A DNA stretch of 64,000 nucleotides from NCBI RefSeq assembly GCF_017948485.1, contig NZ_JAFFSX010000029.1, positions 1-64,000 on the forward strand, given 5' to 3'. Source of the stretch: Streptomyces sp. GESEQ-35. GTDB lineage: Bacteria > Actinomycetota > Actinomycetes > Streptomycetales > Streptomycetaceae. How positions within the stretch are numbered: the stretch's first letter is position 1; the number at the start of each line of letters is the position of its first letter. Positions 1-8,233 of the stretch are shown here, one piece after another. The notes below the pieces were generated by a model that ran no database searches, was not told the origin of the DNA, and saw only the letters and a program-made list of their open reading frames with translations. The position numbers were made by a program, and so were the translations under genes.

Positions 1-35
1 AGGGGGGGGAGGGGGAGGGGGTGGGGGGGGGGGGG
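1..35. repeat. G-rich low-complexity tract
   Basis: The window opens with about 35 bases that are almost all G, broken only by a few A and one T. It lies upstream of hemB with no coding role visible. Such a tract could form a G-quadruplex or be a homopolymer-prone assembly edge; the sequence alone cannot decide. The remaining 36-219 hold no gene I can support. Confidence 0.7.
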
Positions 36-219
36 TGTCCGTCCTCGGAACGGCGCGGAATCGGTCTCTTACCAACTCGCCCGCGTTGACGCGCCAACCG
101 CTGCGGGCGGACACCCCCGCCACGGCCCCTTGCCGCCGTGGGCCGCTGCGGGTGCGTCGTGGCTTTTCGTCGTGGGGTCTCCCGACGGCTCGTCGGCAAA
201 GGCGGGGGGCGGTCGGGCG

Positions 220-225
220 TAGCCT
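220..225 (+). promoter_or_regulatory. Likely -10 hexamer for leaderless hemB
   Basis: The hexamer tagcct ends 6 nt before the hemB ATG, and no Shine-Dalgarno sequence lies between. This fits the TAnnnT hexamer at fixed distance seen at actinobacterial leaderless genes. Inference from spacing only. Confidence 0.45.
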
Positions 226-231
226 CGTTGC

Positions 232-1224
232 ATGACGAAGTACGGTTCTTTTCCCGGTGCGCGTCCTCGTCGGCTGCGGACCACGCCTGTCATGCGGCGG
301 ATGGTTGCCGAGACTCGGCTGCATCCGGCCGACTTCATCCTTCCCGCGTTCGTGCGGGAGGGAGTGAGCGAGCCGGTGGCGATCGCGGCCATGCCCGGGG
401 TTGTGCAGCACACTCGGGACAGTCTGAAGAAGGCGGCTGCCGAGGCTGTGGCGGCGGGGGTGTCCGGGATCATGCTGTTCGGGGTGCCGGAGGAGTCCAA
501 GAAGGATGGGATCGGGACTCCTGGGACCGATCCGGACGGGATTCTCCAGGTCGCCCTCCGGGATGTGCGGGCCGAGGTCGGCGACGAGCTGTTGGTGATG
601 TCCGATCTGTGTCTGGATGAGACCACTGATCATGGGCATTGCGGGGTGCTTGATGATCAAGGGCGGGTGGACAATGACGCCACCCTTGAGCGGTATGCCG
701 AGATGGCTCAGGTGCAGGCCGATGCCGGGGCGCATGTGGTGGGGCCCAGCGGGATGATGGACGGGCAGATCGGGGTCGTCCGGGACGCTCTTGATCAGAT
801 CGGGCGGGAGGATGTGGCGGTTCTTGCCTACACCGCCAAGTACTCCTCCGCTTTTTATGGGCCGTTCCGGGAGGCTGTTGCCTCGTCGTTGCAGGGTGAC
901 CGGAAGACCTATCAGCAGGATCCCGCCAATGTGCGCGAGTCGCTGCGGGAGCTGGCCCTTGATCTGGAGGAAGGGGCCGACATGGTGATGGTGAAGCCTG
1001 CCGGGCCCTATCTCGACGTTCTGGCGCGGGTCGCGGATGCCGTGGATGTGCCGGTCGCCGCCTATCAGATCTCCGGCGAGTACTCGATGATCGAGGCCGC
1101 CGCCGAGAAGGGCTGGATCGACCGGGACCGGGCGATCCTGGAGACGCTGACCGGGATCAAGCGGGCCGGTGCGCGGAACATCCTCACCTACTGGGCGACC
1201 GAAGTGGCCCAGAAGGTGAGGTAG
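232..1224 (+). CDS. hemB: Delta-aminolevulinic acid dehydratase (porphobilinogen synthase)
   Basis: This cytosolic enzyme condenses two 5-aminolevulinate molecules to porphobilinogen, the first common step of tetrapyrrole (heme, siroheme, cobalamin) synthesis after ALA. The 330-residue length is normal. Two lysines match the family's Schiff-base pair: K203 in YTAKYSS and K255 in MVMVKPAGPYLD. The metal loop around residues 127-137 reads CLDETTDHGHC, so the middle position of the classical three-cysteine zinc site is Asp. No ribosome binding site precedes the ATG, and a -10-like hexamer sits 6 nt upstream, suggesting a leaderless transcript. The other heme gene in the window, hemL, is about 40 kb away, so they are not one operon. 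Identity is certain. Confidence 0.97.
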   Translation: MTKYGSFPGARPRRLRTTPVMRRMVAETRLHPADFILPAFVREGVSEPVAIAAMPGVVQHTRDSLKKAAAEAVAAGVSGIMLFGVPEESKKDGIGTPGTDPDGILQVALRDVRAEVGDELLVMSDLCLDETTDHGHCGVLDDQGRVDNDATLERYAEMAQVQADAGAHVVGPSGMMDGQIGVVRDALDQIGREDVAVLAYTAKYSSAFYGPFREAVASSLQGDRKTYQQDPANVRESLRELALDLEEGADMVMVKPAGPYLDVLARVADAVDVPVAAYQISGEYSMIEAAAEKGWIDRDRAILETLTGIKRAGARNILTYWATEVAQKVR

Positions 1225-1252
1225 TTGGCCGCCTTCGCCTTATCGGGGGCGG

Positions 1253-1975
1253 TCAGCTCAGGGCGCCCGCCATCTCCTGCTGCCAGTAGGTGACGGACAT
1301 CGAGCTGTCGTAGAAGACGTCCTTGGCCGGCAGCGTCGGAGTTGCGGAGGCGCCGCCGGAGCTGTTCGGGGTCTTGCCCTGAAACGCGACCGTGAGCTTC
1401 TTGGCGGTGGTGCCGCCGTCGCCGCTGCCGTCGGCCGAGGCGAGGAGGACGCCCGCGTAGCCGGAGTCGCCGGGGTTGAGGGTCGGCACGGCCTGCGGCT
1501 TGCTGGCGTCCGTCGGCTGGGGCACCCACTGCATCTCGTCGAAGCGGATCACCGGGTAGTACATCAGCGAGCAGGGCTTCGAGCCGGTGTTGGTCACCGT
1601 GAGCAGCATGGTGTTGAGCGGCCGGGAGACGGGGCGGGCGGTGGTCCTGGTGTTGGAGCCGTTGCAGATGGTGAGGTTCGGCGAGGACTGCTCGGTGGTC
1701 TTGTCGCCGTCCTGCTGAGTGGGCTGCTCGGTGTGTGAGGTGCTCCCGGAGTTCGAGTCCGAGTCCGAGTCCGGGTTCGAGTTCGAGTTCGGGTTCGAGT
1801 TCGGGTTCGGGTTCTGCGTCGACTGCTGGGAGCCCGAAGACTTCGACGTCGCCGTATTGGGCGTCGATGCACCCTCGTCCTTGGTGCCCGTCCCGTTCTC
1901 GCAGGCGGTGAGTGCGAGGGTCGCGACGGTGATGCCTGCGGCGGCCAGGAGGCGGGCGTGGCGGAAGGTGCGCAT
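1253..1975 (-). CDS. DUF4232-type secreted lipoprotein
   Basis: A 240-residue lipoprotein of unknown function. Residues 1-25 form a lipoprotein signal peptide (MRTFRHARLLAAAG, then LALTACEN with the lipobox Cys). A low-complexity Asn/Pro/Ser/Asp/Gly linker follows at roughly residues 55-77. The C-terminal part, from CNGSNT onward, looks like the DUF4232 beta-sandwich common on actinobacterial cell surfaces. The reading frame stays open far upstream, but the start at 1975 gives the canonical signal peptide, so upstream starts are rejected. It converges on hemB and diverges from the HTH-membrane gene at 2189. The ligand or role is unknown. Confidence 0.85.
   Translation of the reverse strand: MRTFRHARLLAAAGITVATLALTACENGTGTKDEGASTPNTATSKSSGSQQSTQNPNPNSNPNSNSNPDSDSDSNSGSTSHTEQPTQQDGDKTTEQSSPNLTICNGSNTRTTARPVSRPLNTMLLTVTNTGSKPCSLMYYPVIRFDEMQWVPQPTDASKPQAVPTLNPGDSGYAGVLLASADGSGDGGTTAKKLTVAFQGKTPNSSGGASATPTLPAKDVFYDSSMSVTYWQQEMAGALS
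1745..1812 (-). repeat. Hexanucleotide-type repeat encoding an N/P/S/D linker
   Basis: Repeated gagttc/gagtcc/gggttc units (plus-strand reading) encode the Asn-Pro-Ser-Asp linker of the DUF4232 lipoprotein. Units keep the reading frame, so slippage would change linker length without a frameshift. Confidence 0.7.
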
Positions 1976-2188
1976 GGTTGGTTCCTTGTCCGTATGAGCG
2001 GGTTCGGTGCCCGCCGCCTGTCCCTTGCCGGGGGCGGCGTGCTGTGGATGAGGAGAGCCTGTGGGATATTTCGTCCCAGCCGCAGCGTTCGGCGGGCGAT
2101 CAGGGACACTGGAACGCCTGTAGGGGTCTGACGTGGGGAAACGTCCGTTCCCTGGAACGGGGAACGGGACGATGGGGTTGGAGGAACG

Positions 2189-3523
2189 GTGTCGGAAGGC
2201 ACTGCCGCGGGCGGTTTCGCGGCGCTTCTGCGGGGGCTGAAGGACCGCTCCGGGCTGAGCTACGGGGTGCTGGCCAAACGGCTGCATATGAGTACGTCGA
2301 CGCTGCACCGGTACTGCAACGGGGACGCCGTACCCACGGACTACGCGCCCGTCGAGCGACTCGCCCGCCTCTGCAAGGCGTCGCCCACGGAGCTGGTGGA
2401 GCTGCACCGGCGGTGGGTGCTGGCCGACGCGCTGCGGGGCTCCCGCAAGGGGGCGGAGGACGCGATCGCGGGGGTGGCCGAGTCGGAGACGGTTCCTGTG
2501 GGTGATGCGGCCCCTGCGGGTGGTGCGGTGGAGGTGGCTGCGGCCGGTGGGTCCGCGGGCGGCTCTGAGCATCGCGAGGGCCCCGATGAGAGCTCCGGCG
2601 GTCCTGCGCGGTGGCCGTCGCCCCGACGTCTCCGTCGCCGTACGGCCGTCCTCTCCGGCGTCGCCGTGGCCGCCGTCCTCGGTGCCGTCGCCTTCGCCGT
2701 GAATCCTCTGTCCGAGGGTGAGGGCGACGACGGCCGGCGCAGTCCCGTCGGCTCGGCGTCGAAGGAGGGCGTCTCCGCCCCGCCGACGAAGACCTCGCCC
2801 AGGCCCACCGCGAAGGACACCGGGCCCGGCGGGAAGACCACGCCGTCCGCCTCCCCCTCCGCGTCCCGTACGGGCGGGGGTGACACCGGCGCACCGGCCG
2901 GTGATGATGCCGACGCCGGTCCGCCTCTGACCGTGGCCACACGGCCGTACACCTGGGAAGGCCCCTGCTCCCAGCACTACCTGATCGACGAGCCCTCGAC
3001 CAAGGTGCCTCCGCCGCCCTTCGAACAGGACGCGACGGCGTGGGTGTCGGCGGAAGGGGCGGTGTCGGCGGGGGAGCAGTTGGTGACGCTGACCGTGCAG
3101 GGCACCGGGAAGCAGACCGTGGTCCTGGACCGGCTCACGGTCCATGTGGTCGGCAAGGACACGCCGCCGGCCTGGAACGACTATGTGATGGGCGTCGGTT
3201 GCGGCGGCAGCGTGCCGACCCGGCCCTTCACCGTCGCCCTCGACGCGGCCCGTCCGGTCGTGGTGGCCGGGTCCGGGCAGCGGGACTTCCCGTTCAAGGT
3301 GAGTGAGTCGGACCCGGAGGTCTTCCGCATCACGGCCGACGCCTCGGCGTACGACGTGCGCTGGTACCTGGAGTTGGACTGGTCCAGCGGTTCACAGAAG
3401 GGCACGTCGGTCATCGACGACGGCGGTGAGCCGTTCCGCACGAGCGGCAACAACGGCCGTCCCGCGTACGAGTTCCCGCTCGGCGGCGAGGAGTGGGTCG
3501 AGTCGCCCGAGCAGGGGTCCTAG
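2189..3523 (+). CDS. HTH domain protein with one membrane segment and extracytoplasmic domain
   Basis: A 444-residue protein. Residues about 7-70 form an XRE-like helix-turn-helix (LSYGVLAKRLHMSTSTLHRYCNG). An Ala/Gly/Glu-rich linker follows, then a membrane segment near residues 155-175 (VLSGVAVAAVLGAVAFAV). A Thr/Pro/Ser-rich stretch leads to a beta-rich outer domain with two conserved-looking cysteines (GPCSQHY and GVGCGGS). The layout suggests a one-component regulator or DNA-tethering protein that senses outside the membrane, but the ligand is unknown. The GTG start at 2189 is preceded by ggaggaa at good spacing. It diverges from the DUF4232 lipoprotein, whose upstream region it shares. 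Its 3' end overlaps the convergent small lipoprotein gene by 4 bp. Confidence 0.85.
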   Translation: MSEGTAAGGFAALLRGLKDRSGLSYGVLAKRLHMSTSTLHRYCNGDAVPTDYAPVERLARLCKASPTELVELHRRWVLADALRGSRKGAEDAIAGVAESETVPVGDAAPAGGAVEVAAAGGSAGGSEHREGPDESSGGPARWPSPRRLRRRTAVLSGVAVAAVLGAVAFAVNPLSEGEGDDGRRSPVGSASKEGVSAPPTKTSPRPTAKDTGPGGKTTPSASPSASRTGGGDTGAPAGDDADAGPPLTVATRPYTWEGPCSQHYLIDEPSTKVPPPPFEQDATAWVSAEGAVSAGEQLVTLTVQGTGKQTVVLDRLTVHVVGKDTPPAWNDYVMGVGCGGSVPTRPFTVALDAARPVVVAGSGQRDFPFKVSESDPEVFRITADASAYDVRWYLELDWSSGSQKGTSVIDDGGEPFRTSGNNGRPAYEFPLGGEEWVESPEQGS

Positions 3524-3714
3524 CGGGTCGTCGGTGATGTGGAGGCCGGGGGCGGGGTGACGGCAGGCGTCGAGCCGGTCATGGCCGACGGGCCCTCGTC
3601 GCGCAGGCCCTCGCCGTCCTCGCACCCGGCGAGCATGCCCGTGAGTACGAGGGTGGCGAGCGCGGCCGTCGTCGCGGCGAGCAGCCGGGTACTGGCGGCG
3701 GGGCGTGCGGACAT
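3520..3714 (-). CDS. Small lipoprotein, 64 residues
   Basis: The product has a clear lipoprotein signal (MSARPAASTRLLAATT, then VLTGMLAGCED with the lipobox Cys near residue 31) but only about 33 residues after it, rich in Pro, Ser and Thr. The region just after the Cys (EDGEGLRDEG) resembles the DUF4232 lipoprotein at 1253-1975 (ENGTGTKDEG). It may therefore be a truncated paralogue that lost its folded domain, or a genuine short surface lipoprotein. It converges with and overlaps the HTH gene by 4 bp. No function can be assigned. Confidence 0.6.
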   Translation of the reverse strand: MSARPAASTRLLAATTAALATLVLTGMLAGCEDGEGLRDEGPSAMTGSTPAVTPPPASTSPTTR

Positions 3715-4055
3715 GGTGGCCCTTTCGGTGGTGGCTGCTGGGACCTCTGGGGAGGGCTTCAGCTTGCGTGGTGATCGGCCCCGGCCGCCAGTGCCGGCCG
3801 GGGATTCGGGACGCGGGATCGGTGGGATGGCTTCTGACCTGCGTGGATGCGCCTTCCCTGGGACGGGGTGCGGGACGGCCGCGCGTGCTGTGCCGCTGTC
3901 CGGATCGGGGAAACCTGCTTGTAGGCGGCATGTAGTTCCTCAGGGTGCAGGCAGAAACCGAGCGTCATCGTCCCGAAGAGCCGCCACGTGACCGTCGTCG
4001 AGCCCGCGCCGCCGTCCCGCCGCGCGGGCGCGCTCCATCGGTGGTTCGCCGGTAC
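3715..4055. other. Non-coding stretch
   Basis: About 340 bases between the small lipoprotein and the methyltransferase scrap. Short open frames on both strands have no recognisable domain or ribosome binding site, and I see no strong hairpin. It probably holds the lipoprotein promoter and decayed sequence. Confidence 0.5.
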
Positions 4056-4153
4056 GGGACATCCCCACGGACTTCTTCAGCCACCTCGCCCGACATCCCG
4101 GGCTGTCCGCGGAGTTCAACGCGGCGATGAGCCAGGCCGCCGGGGCGGACTGA
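4056..4153 (+). pseudogene. Fragment resembling an O-methyltransferase N-terminal domain
   Basis: In one frame the sequence reads DIPTDFFSHLARHPGLSAEF then NAAMSQAAGAD and stops. This pattern (FF.HLA.HPxLSAxFNAAM) is typical of the helical N-terminal part of acetylserotonin O-methyltransferase-type SAM enzymes. No SAM-binding domain follows and no start precedes it, so it can only be a remnant. Identification rests on pattern memory over about 30 residues. Confidence 0.45.
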
Positions 4154-4190
4154 CCGCGGATTCACCGTGGGTCTTCCCTAGGGTGAGGTC

Positions 4191-4848
4191 ATGTCCGACA
4201 CGGTGAAGTTCGACCTCGACGCGTATCTCGGGCGGATCGGCTGGGCGGGGGAGCGGCGGGCCGACGCGGCGACGCTGCGTGGTGTGCATCTGGCGCACAT
4301 GCGGGCCATTCCGTTCGAGAACCTGGAGGCCCTGACCCGTACCGCCCCCTCTCTCGACCCCGCCGACCTGCTGGCCAAGCTGGTCCACGGCCGCCGCGGA
4401 CCGCATCGAGTGCCGCCCGCGCACCCACATGGCGCTGCTGGAGCCGGTGCCGCTGACGGCGGGCGTGGAGTTCACGGATGCCGGACGCCGGCACCGGCTG
4501 GTCCACGTCCCGCACGACGGGCCCCTGGAGATGTGGGTGCTGGAGGCGTACCACGGGGACTCCTGGGAGGGGCAGTACGCGTTCACCCTGGAGCCGTTCG
4601 AGGAACCCGACTTCGAGGTCATCAACTGGCACATCGGCACCAACCCGCGCTCCCCCTTCACCCAGCGCCTCTACGTCCAGCGCGTCACCCCGGACCGCCA
4701 CCTCCTCCTCAACGGACGCGTTCTGACAGAGACCCGCGCGGACGGCACCGTCACCGAGCTTGAGATTGCGGAGGAGACGGAGGTACGCCGGATCCTGGAC
4801 GAGGAGTTCGGGATCACGGCCCCCGACGGGGCGACGCTGCTGACGTGA
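4191..4848 (+). pseudogene. Arylamine N-acetyltransferase, broken by two deletions
   Basis: The first part (MSDTVKFDLDAYLGRIGW to LLAKLVHGRRG) and the last part (RIECRPRTHMALL to ATLLT, other frame, open from about 4390) are unmistakable N-terminal and C-terminal pieces of an arylamine N-acetyltransferase, which moves acetyl from CoA to arylamines or hydrazines. Intact members are about 270-285 residues; only about 218 codons remain. The first gap removes the RGGYCxE segment with the catalytic Cys and shifts the frame. The second joins THMALL directly to EPVPLTAG, losing the VDVGFG segment with the catalytic Asp. Only the triad His (RTHM) survives. The gene cannot make an active enzyme. A -10-like tagggt lies 6 nt before the ATG. 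Confidence 0.88.
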
Positions 4849-4849
4849 C

Positions 4850-5638
4850 TCAGTCCCACCAGAAGTGCCAGGCCGGCTGGTTGAGCAGCCGGCGCTCGGC
4901 GTAGGCGCGCAGGGTGGTGTCGCTGCCCTGCCAGATGTTGTCCGGGCAGAACGCGAAGTGCTCGGCGGCCAGTGCCTCCGCCTCGGCCGGTGTCGAGGGC
5001 GGCGCCGCGACCGACACGAGCAGATGGTCGAAACCGAGCGCCACGACCCGTATGCCGAAGCGGTCCTCCCAGGAACGGAGCACGGCGCACAGGCGGGCCA
5101 CGTCGCCCTCATGATTCGCCGGGCCCGTCCAGCCGATCACCGCGGGAATGTCGGCGCTGCGGCGGGCGGGCACGAGGGCGAGACACGGGTTCTTCAGCGG
5201 CCCGCCGCCGTCCAGGAGCGAGTCCGCGATGTCGGCGGCGACGGAGTCCGGGTCGGCGGCAGTCTCAGGGAAATCCGCGAGCCCCGGCCATTCCTCCCCC
5301 TCCGCCGCGCAGTCCTCCCAGAGCTCCTCCAGCACCTCGTCCGCGTCATGATCGCCCGGGTACGACGGCTCCCCGGGCATCAGATCCCAGTCCTCCGGAC
5401 CGCCTTGACTCCCGTCGACCTCTATCAGCGCCGGCAGCAGCCCGGCCCGCGCGGCGGGCGCGCCCAGCTTCGTCCACACACCGACCGACGCCGGGGTCTC
5501 GGCATGCCACAACAACGGCTCGTGCCAAGGGCCTTCGTCGGTCGCGTCGATCAGTCGCCCCGGCGGCAGCGCGAGCCCGAGTGCCCGGCCACTCGGGTCT
5601 GCCGCGAGCGTGGGCAGCGGGTTGGGAAGAGTTGCCAT
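4850..5638 (-). CDS. DUF4253 domain protein
   Basis: A 262-residue soluble protein of unknown function. The C-terminal half, with PAVIGWTGPANHEGDVARLC, then VLRSWEDRFGIRVVALGFD and ending AERRLLNQPAWHFWWD, matches the DUF4253 family common in Streptomyces. The middle is acidic and Trp-rich (EVLEELWEDCAAEGEEWPG). The start MATLPNPLPTLAAD at 5638 is chosen because the family begins this way; the open frame upstream is low-complexity. It ends just after the broken acetyltransferase on the opposite strand and appears intact amid decayed neighbours. Confidence 0.85.
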   Translation of the reverse strand: MATLPNPLPTLAADPSGRALGLALPPGRLIDATDEGPWHEPLLWHAETPASVGVWTKLGAPAARAGLLPALIEVDGSQGGPEDWDLMPGEPSYPGDHDADEVLEELWEDCAAEGEEWPGLADFPETAADPDSVAADIADSLLDGGGPLKNPCLALVPARRSADIPAVIGWTGPANHEGDVARLCAVLRSWEDRFGIRVVALGFDHLLVSVAAPPSTPAEAEALAAEHFAFCPDNIWQGSDTTLRAYAERRLLNQPAWHFWWD

Positions 5639-5834
5639 GTCAGCGACTGTAGAGGCAGCCACTGACAGTGGACTTCGCCGGGCGGAGGTCGTCGCTCCTC
5701 GCTGCTCCGAGTGACATGTGGGGGGTGAGGAAAAGGGAGTTGGGGAAAGCGGTGTGGTGTGGGTCCGTTCGTCCCGAGAACGTGTGCGATGCCGATACCG
5801 TGTCGGCCGACGGGACGACACCTTGGGGGACGGG

Positions 5835-7748
5835 ATGGCTGACGGGCCCGTACTCGCGCAGCTGCACTTCGGGCGTGAGGACGCCGAACGGGATGTGACG
5901 GAGGGGCTGTTGCTCCGCGGCGGCTTTCTGCCCAACGCGGCGTACCGCGCCGCGTTGTCCGGGCGGAAGATGCTGATCATCGGCCGCAAGGGGTCCGGCA
6001 AGAGCGCGATCTGCATGTGGTTGTCGGCGGACGGCGGCCGGCATGCCGGGACCGTGCTGGTCACCCCTGACGAGACCGCCGGTGAGGAGATCCGGCGGTT
6101 CGAGCTTCAGGGGCTGCCGGGGGACTCGGCGAAGTCGTTGATCTGGCGGTACGTGTTCGCCGTACATGCCGCTCGCCACTTGGTGACGCACGCCAAGGAC
6201 GCACACCGGCGCAGGCCCGACTCGGTGAAGGCGCTGGTGCGGTTTCTGAAGCAGAACGGGGAGCTGGCGGGCGGGCGGCTCGGGGACCGCCTCGCGCAGG
6301 GCGCGCGGGGACTTCAGACCTCGCTGTCCCTGGAGGCGTTCGGGGTCAAGGCGGGGCTGGACCTCGCGCAGGCGCCGTCGGAGGGGGCTCAGGCCGCCCG
6401 GCAGCTGGAGGTCGTCGAGCAGGGCGTGGCGCAGGCCTTCGCCGACCTCGGCTGTGCCGGTGCGCACGGACCGCTGCTGCTCATGGTCGACCAGCTGGAG
6501 CAGGTGTGGTCGGCGGAGACGGACAGCAACTCGATGGTGATCGGGCTGCTGCTCGCCGCCAAGCACGCGGCGAGCCTGTACGGCGGTGCCGTGCGGTTCC
6601 TGCTGTTCCTGCGCGCGGACATCTACGACTCGCTGTCGTTCGGTGAGGGCGACAAGTTCCGCGGCGACGAGCTGCGGATCACCTGGACCGAACAGGCCCT
6701 GCGGGATCTCGCCCTGGCCCGCGCGCGGGCTTCCGCGGGGGCGGAGATGACCGCCGAGCTGCTGTAGGGCGAGCTGTTCCCCGCGGCCGTGGAGGGCGAG
6801 GAGACCGCCGCCTATCTCTTCCGGCGCTGTCTGCCCCGGCCGAGGGACGCCATCCAGTTCCTCAACCTCTGCCAGGAGACGGCCTGGCTGATCAACGGGC
6901 GGGACCGGATCACGGAGGCGGACGTCGTCCAGGCGGGGCGGCAGTTCTCCGACTGGAAGCTCAAGGATCTCGCGCTGGAGTACCTCGTCGCGCATCCGTT
7001 CCTCAAGCACCTCTTCCCGCTCTTCCAGAACACCGGGTACGTCGTCCCGCGGGCCGCCCTCGACAGCCGTTTCGAGGCGGCGGCCGAGTCACTGCACCGG
7101 CTGTTCCCGGCGTACGCCGACGCGCTGACGCTCCCCGGCATCATCGACGTCCTCTTCGCCGTGGGCTTCCTCGGGGTACGCCGAGGCAACGACGTGGTGT
7201 TCGCCGGGGGTGACGACCTGCCCGTGCAGGCCCATGAGACGGAGTTCCACGTCCACCCCTGCTTCCGGGCGGCGCTCGGGGCGACCAGCGCGATCGATCT
7301 GCGGCACTTCGAGCCCCTCGTCGCGACCAACCGCCTGGTCCAGGGCATCCCCCAGGGTTTCGCCGACAACGTGGGGGCCACGGTCATCGCCCGCGACCAC
7401 CGGCTGGTGCTCGAACTGCGGCGCTCCTGCCACTCCATCCTGGCCCAGACCAGTAGAGCGGTGAACCTGGCACCCGACGCCCGGGACGAGATCACCCAGC
7501 AGATCAACCGGGTGCTCGACGAGGTCAACACCATGGCGACGCACACCGGCTCGACCTTCTATCTGGAAGACCGGCTCCTGGTCACCACGCACTACTTCGA
7601 CACCCTCGCCGCCCAACTCCTGGCCGGCGGGCTCGACGACACCACCGGCGCCGGCGAGGTCGTCCGCCGTATCGAGGAGGAGTCACGGCGGTTGCGGCGC
7701 CTGGCTGGTGGGTCGTACGGAAGCTCGGGCAGCTCGGCGAGGAGCTGA
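5835..7748 (+). pseudogene. Sll1717-type P-loop ATPase with in-frame TAG
   Basis: One continuous frame of 638 codons is interrupted by a TAG at codon 311 (6765-6767). Both sides are well-formed protein. The N-terminal part has Walker A GRKGSGKS at residues 50-57 and a Walker B-like LLLMVDQLEQ with D219. The C-terminal part resumes at once (GELFPAAVEGEETAAYLFRR, then RPRDAIQFLN, like sensor-2/lid helices). The pattern resembles the 'P-loop ATPase, Sll1717 family', large NTPases of unknown role. The simplest reading is a nonsense mutation of Trp (TGG) or Gln (CAG). The start is the ATG at 5835 after a gggggacggg stretch. It is followed within 50 bp by a decayed protein kinase, perhaps its former partner. 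An alternative is two separate ORFs, the second starting at 6789. Confidence 0.75.
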
Positions 7749-7796
7749 GCCACGTCGGAACGGTGAGCAGCCGCAGAGCGGTCGGGGAGGTCACAG

Positions 7797-8229
7797 GTGC
7801 TGGAGGGCGTACTGCTCGCCGGGCGGTTTCGGATCGGCGGTGTGCTGGGCTCGGGCGGTATGGGGCAGGTCTGGTCCGCGCAGGACGAGCGGATGCGGCG
7901 GAACGTCGCGGTCAAGGCGATCTCTACTCCCTGGGCTGTCTCCTCTTCCACGCGGTGACCGGCCGTCCGCCCTTCACCAGCGAAGCCCCGTTGGCCGTGA
8001 TGCGCATGCAGGTGGACGACGCACCGGTCGCGCCGAGCGCGCGCGTCGCGGGCCTGCCCGAGGCGCTGGACGACCTGCTCATGAGCCTGCTCGCGAAACA
8101 ACCCGACGATCGGCCGCAGGACGCGGCCGCCGTCCACGACGCACTGAGCGCGCTGCTGGTCGAACACGCCGCCGCGCTGTCCGGCGGCAAGCCGCTGGAC
8201 GTCCTCGGACCGGGGTACGAGGGCTCGCG
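7797..8229 (+). pseudogene. Serine/threonine protein kinase remnant with internal deletion
   Basis: Beginning at GTG 7797 (after ggggagg), the frame reads LAGRFRIGGVLGSGGMGQVW then NVAVKA: the glycine loop and ATP-binding Lys of a bacterial Hanks-type kinase. At about 7917-7922 the family sequence jumps to another frame, DLYSLGCLLFHAVTGRPPF, then LLAKQPDDRPQDA, which is the C-lobe. The catalytic HRDLKPxN loop and DFG are absent, so about 120-130 residues are missing. The shared gcgatc at the junction fits both flanks, as in a microhomology deletion. The 3' end runs into argS on the other strand and the usual C-terminal sensor region is gone. Confidence 0.85.
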
Positions 8230-8233
8230 TGCG

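Noticed and set aside
1..231. A 66-codon ORF at 35-235 upstream of hemB
   Set aside because: Arg-rich, no ribosome binding site, begins in the poly-G tract and runs into the hemB start region.
6765..6767. Programmed recoding of the TAG in the ATPase gene
   Set aside because: No stem-loop of the selenocysteine type (and the codon is TAG, not TGA), no pyrrolysine genes in view, and the neighbouring genes are also broken. A nonsense mutation is simpler.
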